Below, one piece after another: positions 33,771 through 46,124 of a DNA stretch of 64,000 bases. Source of the DNA: Opeltia flavorubescens (Eukaryota > Ascomycota > Lecanoromycetes > Teloschistales > Teloschistaceae); NCBI GenBank assembly GCA_000442125.1, contig KE546979.1, forward strand, positions 1,116,001 to 1,180,000. The letters are read 5' to 3'. The first letter of the stretch is position 1; every line of letters begins with the position of its first letter. The position numbers and the translations under genes are program-made. The notes beneath the pieces are model-generated. The model was not told the origin of the DNA, did no database searches, and was given only the letters and a program-made list of their open reading frames with translations.

Positions 33771-34929
33771 CGCGAGAGAGGACCGTTGATTATCACAGAA
33801 AATCAATCAAGGGAAGGAAGTTTAGAATTCTGGATGAGCCGGAGTTGCCATCGGTCACGGATGGTTGCAGTCCGTGGATGAGGTGGTGAATAGACCGAAG
33901 AATTACGTTGCGAAACGATAGGGATTGAGGACCTTTCTAGATTAACGAATGATGGGATAGAACTGAGTCGGTAGGTTTGAACGAGTGTGCAAAGAAAGGA
34001 GAAGTCGAGATGTGTGGTGTACCGTAAAGGAAGATGTTGAAGGAGTAACGAGGCTTAAAATCGATTGGATGATGGACCGGGATGGCAAAATAAGTCAACA
34101 AGCCGCCACCTCGGGATGTCTATGCGTGAGATGGTCGACCTGAACTTTTTGCTGCAGAACACAGGAAGCTAGACTTAATCACCTTACATCTACGGTAATG
34201 CTGAGCTTTACATTTTCTTGGATCTATGATAATACTGTGGTAAATCTCGTTCACCCATCTCCAAACTCTTCTATCCCTGCCTCAAGGTTACGACCCTAGT
34301 TCAAATAAAGATTGCTCAGGCAAAAGATATGTATCAGTCTATTTCGCAAAGAAAGAATTTTCTCGGCCATTCATTATCCGTGTAGAAGTAAACGTAAACA
34401 CCGAGAAAGCTGGTGCCCAAAATAGAAGCAACCGAACATCCACTCGTATCCAAGCCCCACCGCACTCCTTATGGCTGCATGGCCTTGCTGCTTTGATCGC
34501 AGCCGACCGTAGGAGCCGCATCACGATCCCTTACACGCCTAATTCGGGTGTGTCTTTTCGAGACGCAGGGGTAGCGTTGACTAGCGCAAATAAAAAGCAG
34601 CAAGGAGTCCCAGGTTGCTTGGGGAAATCGATGTTTGTGCAGGGGTGAGCGGGCTCGTGGCGGCATCTTGCCTTAGTCCTCTACAACAACCAACTCTCAC
34701 TTCTATTCGGCATCGTCAATTATCAACATCCTCTCCTAAGTACAACTTTTCTTTTCATCTCTAATACACTCGTTGTTTTGTTGTTTACACTCGTTTGCTT
34801 CCTGTACACACGAGTTCAATCTAGTGCGGGGAATTGCTGGTACCAAGGGGTTGATTTTATTTGCCGAAAAACAACATCTCATGGCAAAAATCGAAGGAGC
34901 ATAATCAAACTTACCCGCAAATATCTGCA
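33771..34929. promoter_or_regulatory. Shared divergent promoter of class V and class VII chitin synthases
   Basis: 1159 bp between the two start codons. It should contain both promoters and 5' UTRs, which suggests co-regulation. A C/T-rich stretch runs from about 34680 to 34800, close to the class VII start, as is usual for fungal leaders. No specific factor site is assigned with confidence. Confidence 0.65.
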
Positions 34930-37900
34930 ATGGCTACAAATCGTCTATCGACATACTCGGGTACCTCTACCCCAACCGGTGTTCGTTCGACTGGCCAGCA
35001 CACTACTCAAGTATCTACCACAACTCTTCTTGATACCCTCCATACCATCTATGCCTCCGCCCAGCCTTCCCGACTCGATGCCAGTACCAGCCTCGTTGTC
35101 AATACTTGGCTGACTGCTGCCAACGCTTCGCCTGATGGACATAGAGGAGGGACGGTGGACGTTGAGTTGGCCAGACAAGCGTGGGAGCATGCACGGAGAC
35201 GGGCTGAAGATGGATGTGTGGTGCTAGGGTGATTTGCATCCGTTCATCATATATCAGGCCAAGCAGGCTGATGTGTTTAGGTCTCTCCATCATTCGACGC
35301 CATCTCTTCTTACCCCCTTTATCTCGGCTCTTCCAATGCCTATCCCTTCGTCGGTCTTTACGGCACTTGCGGTGCTTCGCCCGTTCACAAATGCCGTCTC
35401 CCCATATAACCATGCAAGTTCGAAACACTCAGCAATTGCCGTCATATTCAATCTCTCTCTCGCGGGAAACCTCAATTCTGCGTCTTTAGCTCTATTCACC
35501 TCCGGCATTGACATCGTATCTGGCCTGCTCAAAATACCGTCCGAGGCGGGATACAGAGCGTTCGATGTCTTCTATTATCTCCTCACATCAGCTTCCACTC
35601 CAGCAGAACGAGAGTTTCTCGGCCTCAAACACCCATCCGCTTACTCGCTTTTGAACCGATCCCAGACATACGAACCTCCATCCTACCTCCCTACCGCAGA
35701 TGATACAGCATCTGCAGAGGACTTTCGTTCATCTCTCAAAGAAATTGGAATCAAGGGTTCAGCACACCGCAGCTTAATATCAACACTGGCAGGCCTTCTG
35801 AAGCTTGGTGATACCACGGGTTTCTTGATTGATGAAGAAACACTCGAGGAAATATGTGAAGACGTCGGAGGTCTTTTGGGTTTGGACCCGGACGTACTCA
35901 TGCGAAAATGTAGTACCGATGAAAGAGATGTTCTGATTGCTGGGATATACGAAGCATTGGTAGATTGGGTTTTGAGCAAGGCCAACCAAGCTATTGCTGC
36001 GGAGCTCTTGCGAAACAAAGATGGCGATGATTCGAGTGATAGTGGCAGTGGCAGAATCGGTGCAAGGACCCCAAGAACCGATGAAGATAATGAAGACACA
36101 GTCAGCATTACCGTCGTGGAGATTCCACGCCAAGATCTTGGAAAAGCTGTCGCCCTCCGTGGCGTCTTTGATGATTCCACTGGGATTAACGCTGAGATGA
36201 AAGAGGATGGAGTCGAAGTTGCGGCAGCAGGCACGTCAATTGTTAGGGAAATGCAAAGCGCCGTATCAGATGTGGCGGCTGACCTTGGAATAACGGGAGG
36301 ACCAATTGCCCGAGATCGCGAATATGAACGTGCTCGTCAAGAGGACGTCCTTGAGAGAGTCGGTGTAGAAGCAGAGACTGGCGGTTTTCTTCGAAAGATT
36401 CTCTACCCACGACAAGGAGAAGGCGTCGCAGGCAGCCGGCATGCCAGGTTAGATCTGCCGGTAGTCCTTGGTAGCAGCCGTGTTTGGTACCACCTGTCCA
36501 TTCACCCAACGGATGAATCGCCTGGGAGCCTTGCGTCACTAGCAACCACGACCTCCGCATGGTCTGCCGGAACAGTATCTCGCCAACTTCGCGCATGGAG
36601 ACTTCCTGAGTGGACAAACCGTAGGCACAAAAATCTCGATTTCACAGCTGACTTTGATATCGATGAATTTCACATGCGGTACGCGCGTCTCGGATGCCAA
36701 GAAGGTCGAGATGGAGTCGAAAGCTGGATCCTGGAACGAGGATGGAGCAATGGCGAAGTAGTTGTCGGTCACGAAAGAGTCTGGATTCGCGAAGGAGCTT
36801 GGTGGGAGGCCGAGAGTATGCTAGACTTGAAACCCGTAGAGCACCCCTACGCTCAAAGCAACCTCAGCATGATGGACCCGGGATTTCAGAGTGGCTATAC
36901 GACAGGAACGCCAGATCCCAATGCTAGTGGCTTCTTTCCCCCTATGGAAGAAAGCAATCCTTTTCTGTCCAGGCATCAAAGCCAGATCACACTCGCTAAA
37001 AGCGCTATGGGAGCTGCACGATCGATTGCACCCACAGTCGCTCGGACAATCAACACCGCGCCTGGCGATTATGGTCTAGGTGCTAAAGGTGATGATACGA
37101 GGGGCCAAATCACATATTGGGATCCCGACCTAGGGCAGTATACCAGTGAATTGGACCCTGAACTAGGAGAACCGAAGTCGGTGCACTCCGAGCTCATCGA
37201 CAAGTCCCGCCGTGTCTGGGTCGGGTTTGTGTGGGCGTTGACCTTTTGGATACCATCATTCGTGCTCCGGTATATTGGCCGCATGAAGCGACCAGATATT
37301 CGTTTCGCTTGGCGAGAAAAGGTTGTTTTGATGCTCATCATATTTCTTCTCAACGCTACTATCATATTCTACATTGCCGTCTTTGGACGACTTCTATGCC
37401 CGAACTACGACAAGGTGTGGAACTCCCAGGAGGTCTCTCAACATACTGGTGACAACGACTTCTTTGTCAGCGTGCGCGGCAAGGTTTACGACATGTCCAA
37501 GTCGTGGAAACTTATTCACAATGACGTGACCCCAAAGGTGACATCGGATATGGTGCAGCCGCTGGCGGGCATGAATCTCGATGAATTCTTTCCACCGCCG
37601 CTTACGATTGCGTGTCGTGGGTTAGTCAAAAGCGACATGGCACAACTGGAACCCAACAACACAGTGCAGCCTTCCAATGCGATTCATAATTCCGGACCAG
37701 TCTATCAGCCCGACCCAAAGGCCAAATCACATGATGTCCATTGGTACCATGATACTTTTCTACACAAAATGGAAGAGTACTATAAGGGTGACCTTGTCAC
37801 TGAGAAGAGTAACGTTACAAGCCAAGGGCAGAATGACGGTCGTCAATGGGTAATTCTACACAACAAAGTATACGATCTGACCGACTATTACCATACAATA

Positions 37901-40395
37901 GAACTCAAGGATAAGAATCCGCTGTACACATGGCTTCCAGATGATGTTTCTGATTTGATCCGGAACAATCCAGGCGGCGACATAACCAGCCAATGGAAGA
38001 ACACCGGCAATTTTACGAAGGCTTATGGCTGCATCGACAATGTCTTCTACACTGGAAAGCTGGATTTCCGTAAAAGTGCAAAATGTCAGGTCAATAATTA
38101 CATACTACTTGCCTTCACCATCATCTTGTGTACCGTCATTCTCGTCAAGTTTCTGGCAGCTTTACAGCTTGGGTCTAAGCGACGGCCTTCACCGCAGGAT
38201 AAATTCGTCATCTGTCAGGTGCCTGCGTATACCGAAGGTGAAGATCAACTTCGCAAAGGTCTTGATTCATTGACAGCTCTTCAATACGACAATAAAAGGA
38301 AATTGATATGCGTGGTGTGCGATGGTATGATTGTAGGTGGTGGGAATGACAGACCGACTCCTAAGATCGTTCTGGACATCCTGGGTGTAGATCCCAAGAT
38401 CGATCCACCTGCATTACCATTCAAATCTATTGGCCAAGCCAATGAGCAACTGAACTACGGCAAAGTATATTCCGGTCTTTATGAATATGAAGGCAATGTC
38501 GTTCCCTACATCGTCGTTGTCAAGGTTGGTAAGGAATCCGAGCAGACAAAGTCCAAACCAGGAAATCGAGGCAAGCGAGACTCGCAGGTCCTTCTACTTA
38601 GCTTTCTCAACCGCGTCCACCATCGGGCTCCGATGTCACCTCTTGAGCTAGAGATGTTCCATCAAATTAACAACATCATCGGTGTTGACCCTGAGTTGTA
38701 TGAATATCTCTTGATGGTCGACGCCGACACCAGCGTTAAAGAAGATTCTCTGAATCGACTTGTTGCAAGCTGTGCCAATGATGCAAAGATTGCTGGTATA
38801 TGTGGTGAAACCAGCCTGGAGAACGAAGAACGAAGCTGGTGGACCATGATCCAGGTTTACGAATATTACATTTCCCATCATTTGGCGAAGGCTTTCGAAT
38901 CCCTCTTCGGCTCTGTCACCTGTCTGCCTGGATGGTAAGTTGATACCCTGATTTTGACAGGAACGTTGACTGACTTGGTCCTAAGCTTTTGCATGTACCG
39001 GCTACGCACAGCTGATAAGGGCAGACCTCTCATCATTTCCGATAAGGTAATTCGCGAATACCAGGCCGGCGATGTTGATACATTGCACAAGAAGAATTTG
39101 CTTGCTCTTGGAGAAGATCGATACCTTACAACGCTCATGACGAAGCATTTTCCGTCGATGTCATACAAATTCGTAGCAGACGCATACGCTAGCACCGCCG
39201 CACCAGAGACATGGAGCGTTCTACTATCGCAGAGACGTCGGTGGATTAATTCTACAATCCACAATCTGTTCGAACTGGTCAAACTACGAGACTTGTGCGG
39301 CTTCTGCTGCTTCAGCATGCGCTTTGTGGTATTCATCGATTTATTCGGAACGGTGATCCTGCCGGCGACTTGTGTATATCTAGGATACCTGATTTACCGT
39401 ATTGCAACGCACTCTGGACAGTTCCCACTCATCTCGATAATCATGATTGCCGCTGTCTACGGTCTCCAAGCCATCATATTCATCATCAGGCGGCAATGGC
39501 AGCACGTTGGCTGGATGATAATTTATATCCTAGCGTTCCCCATCTACTCCTTCGTCCTTCCCGTCTATTCCTTCTGGAACCAAGATAATTTCTCCTGGGG
39601 AAATACTCGTATCGTCATTGGCGAGAAGGGTAACAAGCAGATCGTTGCCCTCGAGGAAGAGGATTTCAACCCAAGAAGCGTACCTCTCCAAAGATGGGAC
39701 GATTACGCTGCAACAAATAATCTGCCCGGGCGACGAGGGCTTATGGGTACCATGGAAAAACCTTATCAAGATCGCTATACGGATGTAGGCCATGAGATGG
39801 ACGACGCTCGTTCAATGTACTCATCTGTCAAACCTGCATCAACCATTTTGACCGGATTCCACAATCAGCCACCAGCATATATGCCGCCACAGTCGCCCGC
39901 GCCTTTTACCAGGCAGTCAACGATGAGCAACATGGCTCCTTACACGGATAGGCCGCAGTATCAGCATCACAGTAGGCTGCAATCGGTGACGAACATGAGC
40001 GATCACTACACCGACCTGCCATATGGACAACGGCCGGGAATGATGAGCACTGACAATCTCATGGCGATGCAATCACCGCCACTAAGACAAAGCCGAAGTC
40101 CATTGGGATATCCATCCAGTCGACCAATGAGTGTCGTTGACTTTCGAGGCGAGGTTCGCGGACCTGATGATGGAGCAATCGTTGAGGCGGTTCAGAGCTG
40201 TCTGAGCGAAGTCAATCTTGACAGTGTCACTAAGAAACAAGGTAAATCTGATGATCCTTGAGCGTAACAAAGTCCTCTTACTGACTGCATTTTCTAGTTC
40301 GAGCCCTTGTCGAACAAAGGTTGCAGACGGAATTGACGGGCGACAAACGGGTATTCCTGGACCGTCAGATCGACGAGCAACTGGCAAACATGTAG
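34930..40395 (+). CDS. csmB: Class VII chitin synthase with degenerate myosin-like domain
   Basis: Four exons (34930-35228, 35281-38934, 38986-40241, 40298-40395; 5307 nt) encode 1768 residues. The N-terminal region is myosin-like but I find no GxxxxGKS/T P-loop, in line with class VII (older name VI) enzymes. Then come membrane helices, a cytochrome b5-like stretch ([18 protein letters not shown]), and the catalytic core: [49 protein letters not shown] and [10 protein letters not shown]. The tail is Pro/Gln/Met-rich and ends with a DEK-type segment ([14 protein letters not shown]) joined by the last intron to [10 protein letters not shown]. An intron interrupts the core between LPG and CF (38935-38985), a position where the class V partner has none. 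[11 protein letters not shown] is the chosen start; an in-frame ATG lies 23 codons upstream. Confidence 0.93.
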
Positions 40396-40844
40396 AAAAG
40401 CTATGGATGACATGCACATATCATATCGAATTCGAGCGATGAGCATTTACAAGCGGTTTATTGGGTGCATCGTGCGGTGTTGGTAGCATAAATTGTTTTG
40501 GGATTGAAGATGATGGATGGTCAAAAAGAACATAAATGGAAGCGGTAATGTATGTATGAATCTATACCTCTGTCATTTGAATATCGAATGAGATACGATT
40601 TGACCGCTTTCTGCTGCTCTGGATAAACTCTTCACGATGTCATCCTACGGAGGATTGAAGCTGATCGAATCCGTTAAGCGACTGACGTTTTTCCTGGAAG
40701 CCGATGGTAACCGATATGCAATGTGCGTTGGATTGCATATTTACCGAAGTGCCGTGTCGCTCTTGCTATTCAAGCTCCATCTCAACTCCATTTCGGTGGA
40801 CCAATTCTACTCTTGAATTGCTGGAGATCAATTACTGGAGAGTC
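40396..40844. other. Intergenic between class VII chitin synthase and ThDP enzyme
   Basis: About 450 bp with the chitin synthase 3' flank and upstream region of the ThDP enzyme. An ORF from the ATG at 40637 cannot be joined in frame to the enzyme, so I do not use it. Nothing else seen. Confidence 0.5.
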
Positions 40845-42808
40845 ATGTAAGAACAAGTATCCGGAGTCATGTCTTTGTCCCTCTAATATATGTGATCCAG
40901 GTATACTACTTCGTTCGCCTTCTTTGAGGCCATATGGGAGGTACGTTTGTGTCTTATGACCGAAGATAACATACCTGCATCGACAATTGAGGCTGATAGA
41001 TGCAAATAGGCCGGAATCACCCATTGCTTTGTGAACCTAGGCTCTGACCATCCAAGCATACTCGAAGCTATGGTCAAAGGCCAGAAGGAGAGGAAGGACA
41101 AGTTCCCTCGCATCATCACTTGTCCCAACGAAGTACTCAACCTTCCATTGCGCATTAGGCGCCATTCCGACACGTCACCAACTGATTCCTCCCTTCTCAG
41201 ATGGTTGCACTTTCAATGGCCGACGGTTACGCCCGATTGACCGGCAAGCCCCAGTGTGTGATAGTTCATGTCGATGTCGGAACACAAGGCCTTGGCGCTG
41301 CCGTTCATAATGCCTCCTGTGGCAGAGCCCCTGTTCTTATCTTCGCCGGTCTTTCGCCGTACACGTGTGACGGAGAGTACCGTGGATCACGGACCGAGTA
41401 CATCCATTGGATACAGGATGTGCCAGACCAGAAGCAGATCGTCAGCCAGTATTGTCGATACACCGGAGAAATTAAGTGTGGGAGAAATGTTAAACAGATG
41501 GTGGGACGGGCTCTGCAATTTGCAACAAGCGCCCCTACTGGGCCCGTCTATCTCTTTGGAGCGAGGGAAGTCATGGAAGAAGATATTGAACCGTATGAGC
41601 TTGAGCAGGCACATTGGGGTCCCGTTCGAAATGCAGCTCTGCCACAAGATGCAGTGCAAGAGATAGCTGAGGCGCTCGTAGGGGCGAGGGAGCCACTTCT
41701 CATAACCGGCTATTGCGGTAGAAACCATGATGCCGTAACACAGCTGGTCAAACTCGCAGATACTGTAAGAGGTCTCCGCGTCCTAGACACAGGAGGCAGT
41801 GATATGTGCTTCCCAGCAAACCACCGTTCCAGCCTAGGCCTCAGGTACGGCATCCACGAAAGGATAACTACCGCCGACGTGATAATAGTCGCCGACTGCG
41901 ACGTCCCCTGGATCCCCACTCAATGCAAACCCAAACCCGGCACGAGAATATTCCATCTCGATGCCGATCCTCTCAAACAGCAAATGCCAGTCTTCTACAT
42001 CCCCGCCGAAGCAAGATACAAAGTCAATACGTCAACCGCCTTTAACCAACTCCACACTTACATCTCCTCCCAAGAATCACTTTCAAAAACCCTCTCCACC
42101 CACCAAGATCGCTGGGATGCCCTCGAACAAGAACACGCAGACCGTATGTCCACCATCCGCTCCCTCGCCACCCCAGGCTCCGACTCCACTTTCAACATCT
42201 CCTACCTCGTCTCTCGCATCCGGCACCACGTCCCCCAAGACACAATCTTCGCCATCGAAGCCGTCACCCTCACCGGGTTCGTCGCCGACCAACTCTCCCC
42301 TTCCCTCCCAGGTACATGGCTGAACTGCGGCGGCGGCGGCCTAGGCTGGTCCGGCGGCGCAGCCCTCGGTATAAAACTCGCCGCCGGCCCTAAGAAATTC
42401 GTCTGCCAGATTGTCGGCGATGGCACTTTCCTCTTCTCTGTGCCTGGATCCGTGTATTGGATCTCTCAACGCTATAATCTACCGACTTTGACAGTAGTGT
42501 TGAATAATCAAGGTTGGAACGCGCCGAGGAGAAGTCTTTTACTCGTGCATCCTGAGGGGGAGGGGAGTAAAGTTTCTAATGAGGAGTTGAATATTAGTTT
42601 TAGTCCGAGTCCGGATTATGCGGGGATTGCGAAGGCGAGTGCAGGGGGTAATCTGTGGGCTGGGAGGGCGGGGACGGTGGAGGAGTTGGAAGAGTGTTTG
42701 GGGGAGGCGGTGGGGAGTGTGTTGGGGGGAGTGGGGGCGGTGTTGGATGCGCATTTGGATGGGCCGCAGGGGAAGTATGGGGGTGGGAAGAGTGTGACTG
42801 TTGGTTGA
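40845..42808 (+). CDS. Thiamine-diphosphate-dependent enzyme (acetolactate synthase-like)
   Basis: Four coding exons (40845-40846, 40901-40940, 41010-41132, 41201-42808; 1773 nt) give 590 residues. The model starts with AT in exon 1 and G in exon 2, so the start codon forms on splicing; the protein then reads MYTTSFAFFEAIWEAGITH. The N-terminal Pyr domain has the catalytic glutamate in CPNE (residue 55) followed by MADGYARLTG, and DVGTQGLGAAVHNAS. The C-terminal PP domain has the ThDP/Mg motif VGDGTFLFS followed about 25 residues later by NNQGW. The fold is that of IlvB-type decarboxylases/carboligases. It lacks the features needed to call true acetolactate synthase (no obvious mitochondrial leader), and the substrate cannot be told; filamentous fungi carry this family alongside Ilv2. 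Codon third positions swing from C-rich to G-rich near the end, as in several genes here. Confidence 0.82.
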
Positions 42809-43292
42809 GTGAGGATGTGGGGATGGGGATGGGCTGGCTGGGGTGGATGATTGGGGGAATAATTTGGGGAGATGCGATTATGGATTTATGAGCATGAAAA
42901 GTATTTTAGCATTATTGCATAGGTATCGAAATATCGAACATCATTGCAGTATCGATATCGTGACCTTCAGAAATGATTTACAAGTACTATGCAAAGCAAT
43001 TATCACACAATACAGCCAACTAGGTTCTTTATCTGCCATTCCGCGATAGCTAGAAGGATTTTTCCTTTTAGCAATTATTGGCTTGCTTGTTTTTGTTGAC
43101 CTCGCAGATAATCCTCCGATATGATTGGTGGCTGCCTAGTAACAAGCCGTGTTGAAGGTATGAGTCATTATATATACGTAACACAAACACCTCTCTCTCC
43201 TCCCAAGATATATACAACTCCCACCCGTGAATGGATTTTCCAAGTCTACATTCTTCCATTCCCCCCAATCAATCTTTTCTCCTTCCAAAAAT
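42809..43292. other. Intergenic
   Basis: 484 bp between two plus-strand genes. It begins G-rich (continuing the composition of the preceding exon) and becomes AT-rich. No gene or element recognised. Confidence 0.5.
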
Positions 43293-43988
43293 ATGCCAAC
43301 CCACCAACCTCCCACGATCCTACCAGGGCATATCCTCTGGCTTCTTCCCCCTTCCTCCGATTACGATTATTCCATCCCATCTTCATCTTCTTCGCGCCAC
43401 GTGGAAGATGAGTATGAAATCCCACCAGGATGCTACAACCATCCCGTCCTTGTACTAGATACAGACCTAGAGAGGAAAGTGGCGAGGGTGTTGATTGTTG
43501 ATACTCCCATTTACTTATAGATATAAATAAGCACCGTCCTTTCATCCATGCACGCACCCGCCTGCCCCTCATGCCAAACAATCTTATCACCTACGTAGCT
43601 AAGGTAAAATCACGCACTAACACCATTTCCCAATGGTTATCATAATGAACAGCTAACGACATTCTCCTCCACGCAAACCACCCACCTCGACAATTTCTCC
43701 CACCACACCCCCCGTATCCGCGCCTCCCACATCCCCATATTCCCTTGCTCGGCTCATCCGGATACTGGATACTTGCTATATTTGAAGGGGGGAAGGGAGT
43801 TAAGGAAGAGGAGTTGGGTGAAGATAGATCGGGTTTGGGAGGTTGGGTGGGGGGATTTGGGGGCTTATGATAACAGGAATGGGGGGAGGGGGGGTGAGTA
43901 TGTGTTGGAGGAGGGGTCTTGGGATGTACTGAGGGGTGCGATGGGGGGCAGGTGGGGGGAGGGGGAAGAGGAGGAGGAGGAGGGGTGA
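43293..43988 (+). CDS. Small fungal protein of unknown function
   Basis: Two exons, 43293-43496 and 43653-43988, encode 179 residues. Exon 1 gives LPGHILWLLPPSS, then CYNHPVLVLDTD and VARVLI; exon 2 gives LTTFSSTQTTHLDNFSHHTPR, YLLYLKGGRELRKRSWVKID, and GEYVLEEGSWDVL, ending in a Glu-rich tail. This pattern (LPxGxILWLPP ... NHPVVVLS ... S-x-V-K) recurs in uncharacterised filamentous-ascomycete proteins, from memory. No signal peptide or membrane segment is visible. The donor I use is GTTGAT, which is weak, so the exon 1 end may differ by a few codons; frame is kept. It is convergent with the deaminase gene, 149 bp away. Confidence 0.6.
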
Positions 43989-44137
43989 TGTGGTTTGTAG
44001 TGCAGTGAGTCTGGAGGGATGGTATGGTTTCGGAGGCGGGCAACTCGGTGGATGAAATGCCAGGCTGGGGTAATATAAATTGATCGGATGTAGACTGATC
44101 AGATTTCTAAGCGGTGAGTCCGTAGTTCCGTCGCCTC

Positions 44138-46124
44138 TTAGTCCGGAAGCCATTCGAAGTCGATAGAGACGGTATCCCGATTTAATCCACGAAGGTTAAG
44201 TTGAAGAGATGATGCTCCCTCCTCTCGGTAGAATTCAACGGTTGTCCCAGGGGTCATCGTGTCAATGTCTAGCGCATTGGAGGGCTCGCTCGAGGCCCTC
44301 CGGACTGTGATACGTCCTTGCTTTGGTTCTTCGACCTCGAAATGCAAACGTAAACCTTGGATTTCTAGGCGATACGGGTGTCGTGGCGTGACCACTCCGT
44401 GCATTGGCAACTCTAAGATATCTCCGTTGATGGTCAGGACAGAAGGTGAAGTCGATGGCACGAGGTTGTCAAGGCTTGCATTGATATGCCCGTTGAGGCT
44501 AGGCCTACATTCTTCCTCTACCCTATCGAAAAAAGAGTCCTCTTCGATCTCACTTACTGAGGGAAGAGGAGAACGGACCGACAGATTTTGAAAAGGAGTA
44601 CTCGTCCCATCAACAATGTTGTCTGCGGAAGGAACATTTGAGCTTATCGGAACATTCTGCGTTGGTGTATGAGGAGCTGGTCCTTGGATTGTAAGCTGAG
44701 ACAATGCTGTGACTGTACTGGCTGCTATGGGTGATGGGATTCCGTAGAATCTGGGGGTGCTTTCTGGTGGATAGCCCCGGCTCAATCTGGATGGTCTAAG
44801 GGCTGTCGATTTGCAAACTTGATGCATTCGTTCAAGGATAGTCCGATATTTTTGACGTTGTGTAAGATCATAATTTGCAAGGTTTGGTACTGTCCACAGA
44901 TAGTATAGTCGTCCATGTGTTTCCGAGATGTGGAATTGACCGTGAATAGAAATAAATAGATCACAGAGATAACAAGCGGATTTACTAACCCCCAATACTC
45001 GCGGCATCTGACCCATGAGGTTTGATGTCAGCCCGTAAAAGACAATTAATTGAATTTCAGCGTGGATGTAATAATCCTCAATCTGCTTCATGCCTGGTAT
45101 TGGAACTTTGACTGGTCTGTACCACGGGGCCAATTTCAGGCTCAGATTCATGAAAATGAATGGGTAATGACTGGTGATCTTGATAAGGGATACACAGAGG
45201 TCCCAATAACGACCAATCTTGGCAACTTGTGTAACATGCTTACTTTGCAGTTCCTTGTGTCTAAATGCTCGTCCGTTACGAAGCAGTGAAGGTAACACGT
45301 TACTGTTCAAGGACATATTGGCTGAAATGAAAGCAGAGCTGGACTTAATAGCATCTTGGAGAGTCTTCAATTCTTCGTTCTTACTAGCGAAGTTCTGATC
45401 AAGTTTCTTATATATTACGCACAAAGATTGTAATTTCTCGAGACAGTGTTGGGTACTGGACCTCTTTGGCATAGCTGAAGATAAAGCGCGGAGCTCATGA
45501 TGCAAAGCTGCTTCGTCCTGGCGATTCTTGCTCGGTTTCCAGTGTTTAGAACGGAGACGACTGTGAATTCGCTTTTGATTGAGCTCGACGACAAGCTCAA
45601 AGACGGATGAGAGGCACGACTGTTGGGAAATATCTTATCATCAATTAGTCTTCCAATTGTTGCTTTGGCTCAAAATAGTGCACGCCTCTCTTAGCTTGAT
45701 CATGGAGTAATTTGAAGATGGCATTGAATTTCGTTACAACTTGATCGGGGACCGATGCATTGGCAGCCAAGCGTACTGTCATGCCTGATGGATTGTGGTG
45801 TTCTTCCAGTGCCACCGCTGATACACCCTTTACCCTCTCTCTTGAGGCTGCGATGTAGGCAAAGTCATCGGCCAGACATCGTTCATCCTCTAATGAAAGA
45901 CTGTGTTGGGTGACGTTACGTTCTGGATGACGACGTTCCCATTCAGTCGAGGAGTACTGTCGTGATTCGCCAGGAATTTCATCAGTGGATTTTTTGAGGT
46001 CTGCTATAGTCCTCCGAAAGGTTTGCTCATTAAGCCCCTTCCATATTGAATCTTGCTCTGAAGCAGTATTACTGTCAAGCGGGATCATCATTATCGAGGA
46101 AGATTCTGCATGATCCCAGCGCAA
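44138..46124 (-). CDS. OTT_1508-like deaminase domain protein
   Basis: Two exons (46124-45684 and 45619-44138; 1923 nt) encode 640 residues. Near residues 333-366 the sequence shows IHAEIQLIVFYG followed by GVSKSACYLCDLF. The HAE (zinc His plus catalytic Glu) and CxxC pair, 30 residues apart, are the deaminase-fold signature of the OTT_1508-like family found in many filamentous fungi. HGQFHISETHGRLYYLW just after it is also characteristic. The N-terminal part is helical and includes CLADDFAYIAASRERVKGVSAV. After the deaminase comes a Ser/Pro-rich linker and a beta-rich C-terminal region (about residues 540-640) that I cannot assign. The family is predicted to deaminate nucleobases in nucleic acid or nucleotides, but substrates are unknown. 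The intron donor is GTGCAC, weak but in frame. All catalytic residues are present. Confidence 0.82.

Noticed and set aside
40637-40800. ATG at 40637 as start of the ThDP enzyme
   Set aside because: Its frame reaches a stop before the conserved exons, and the available donor (GTAACC) gives the wrong phase to join YTTSFAFF.
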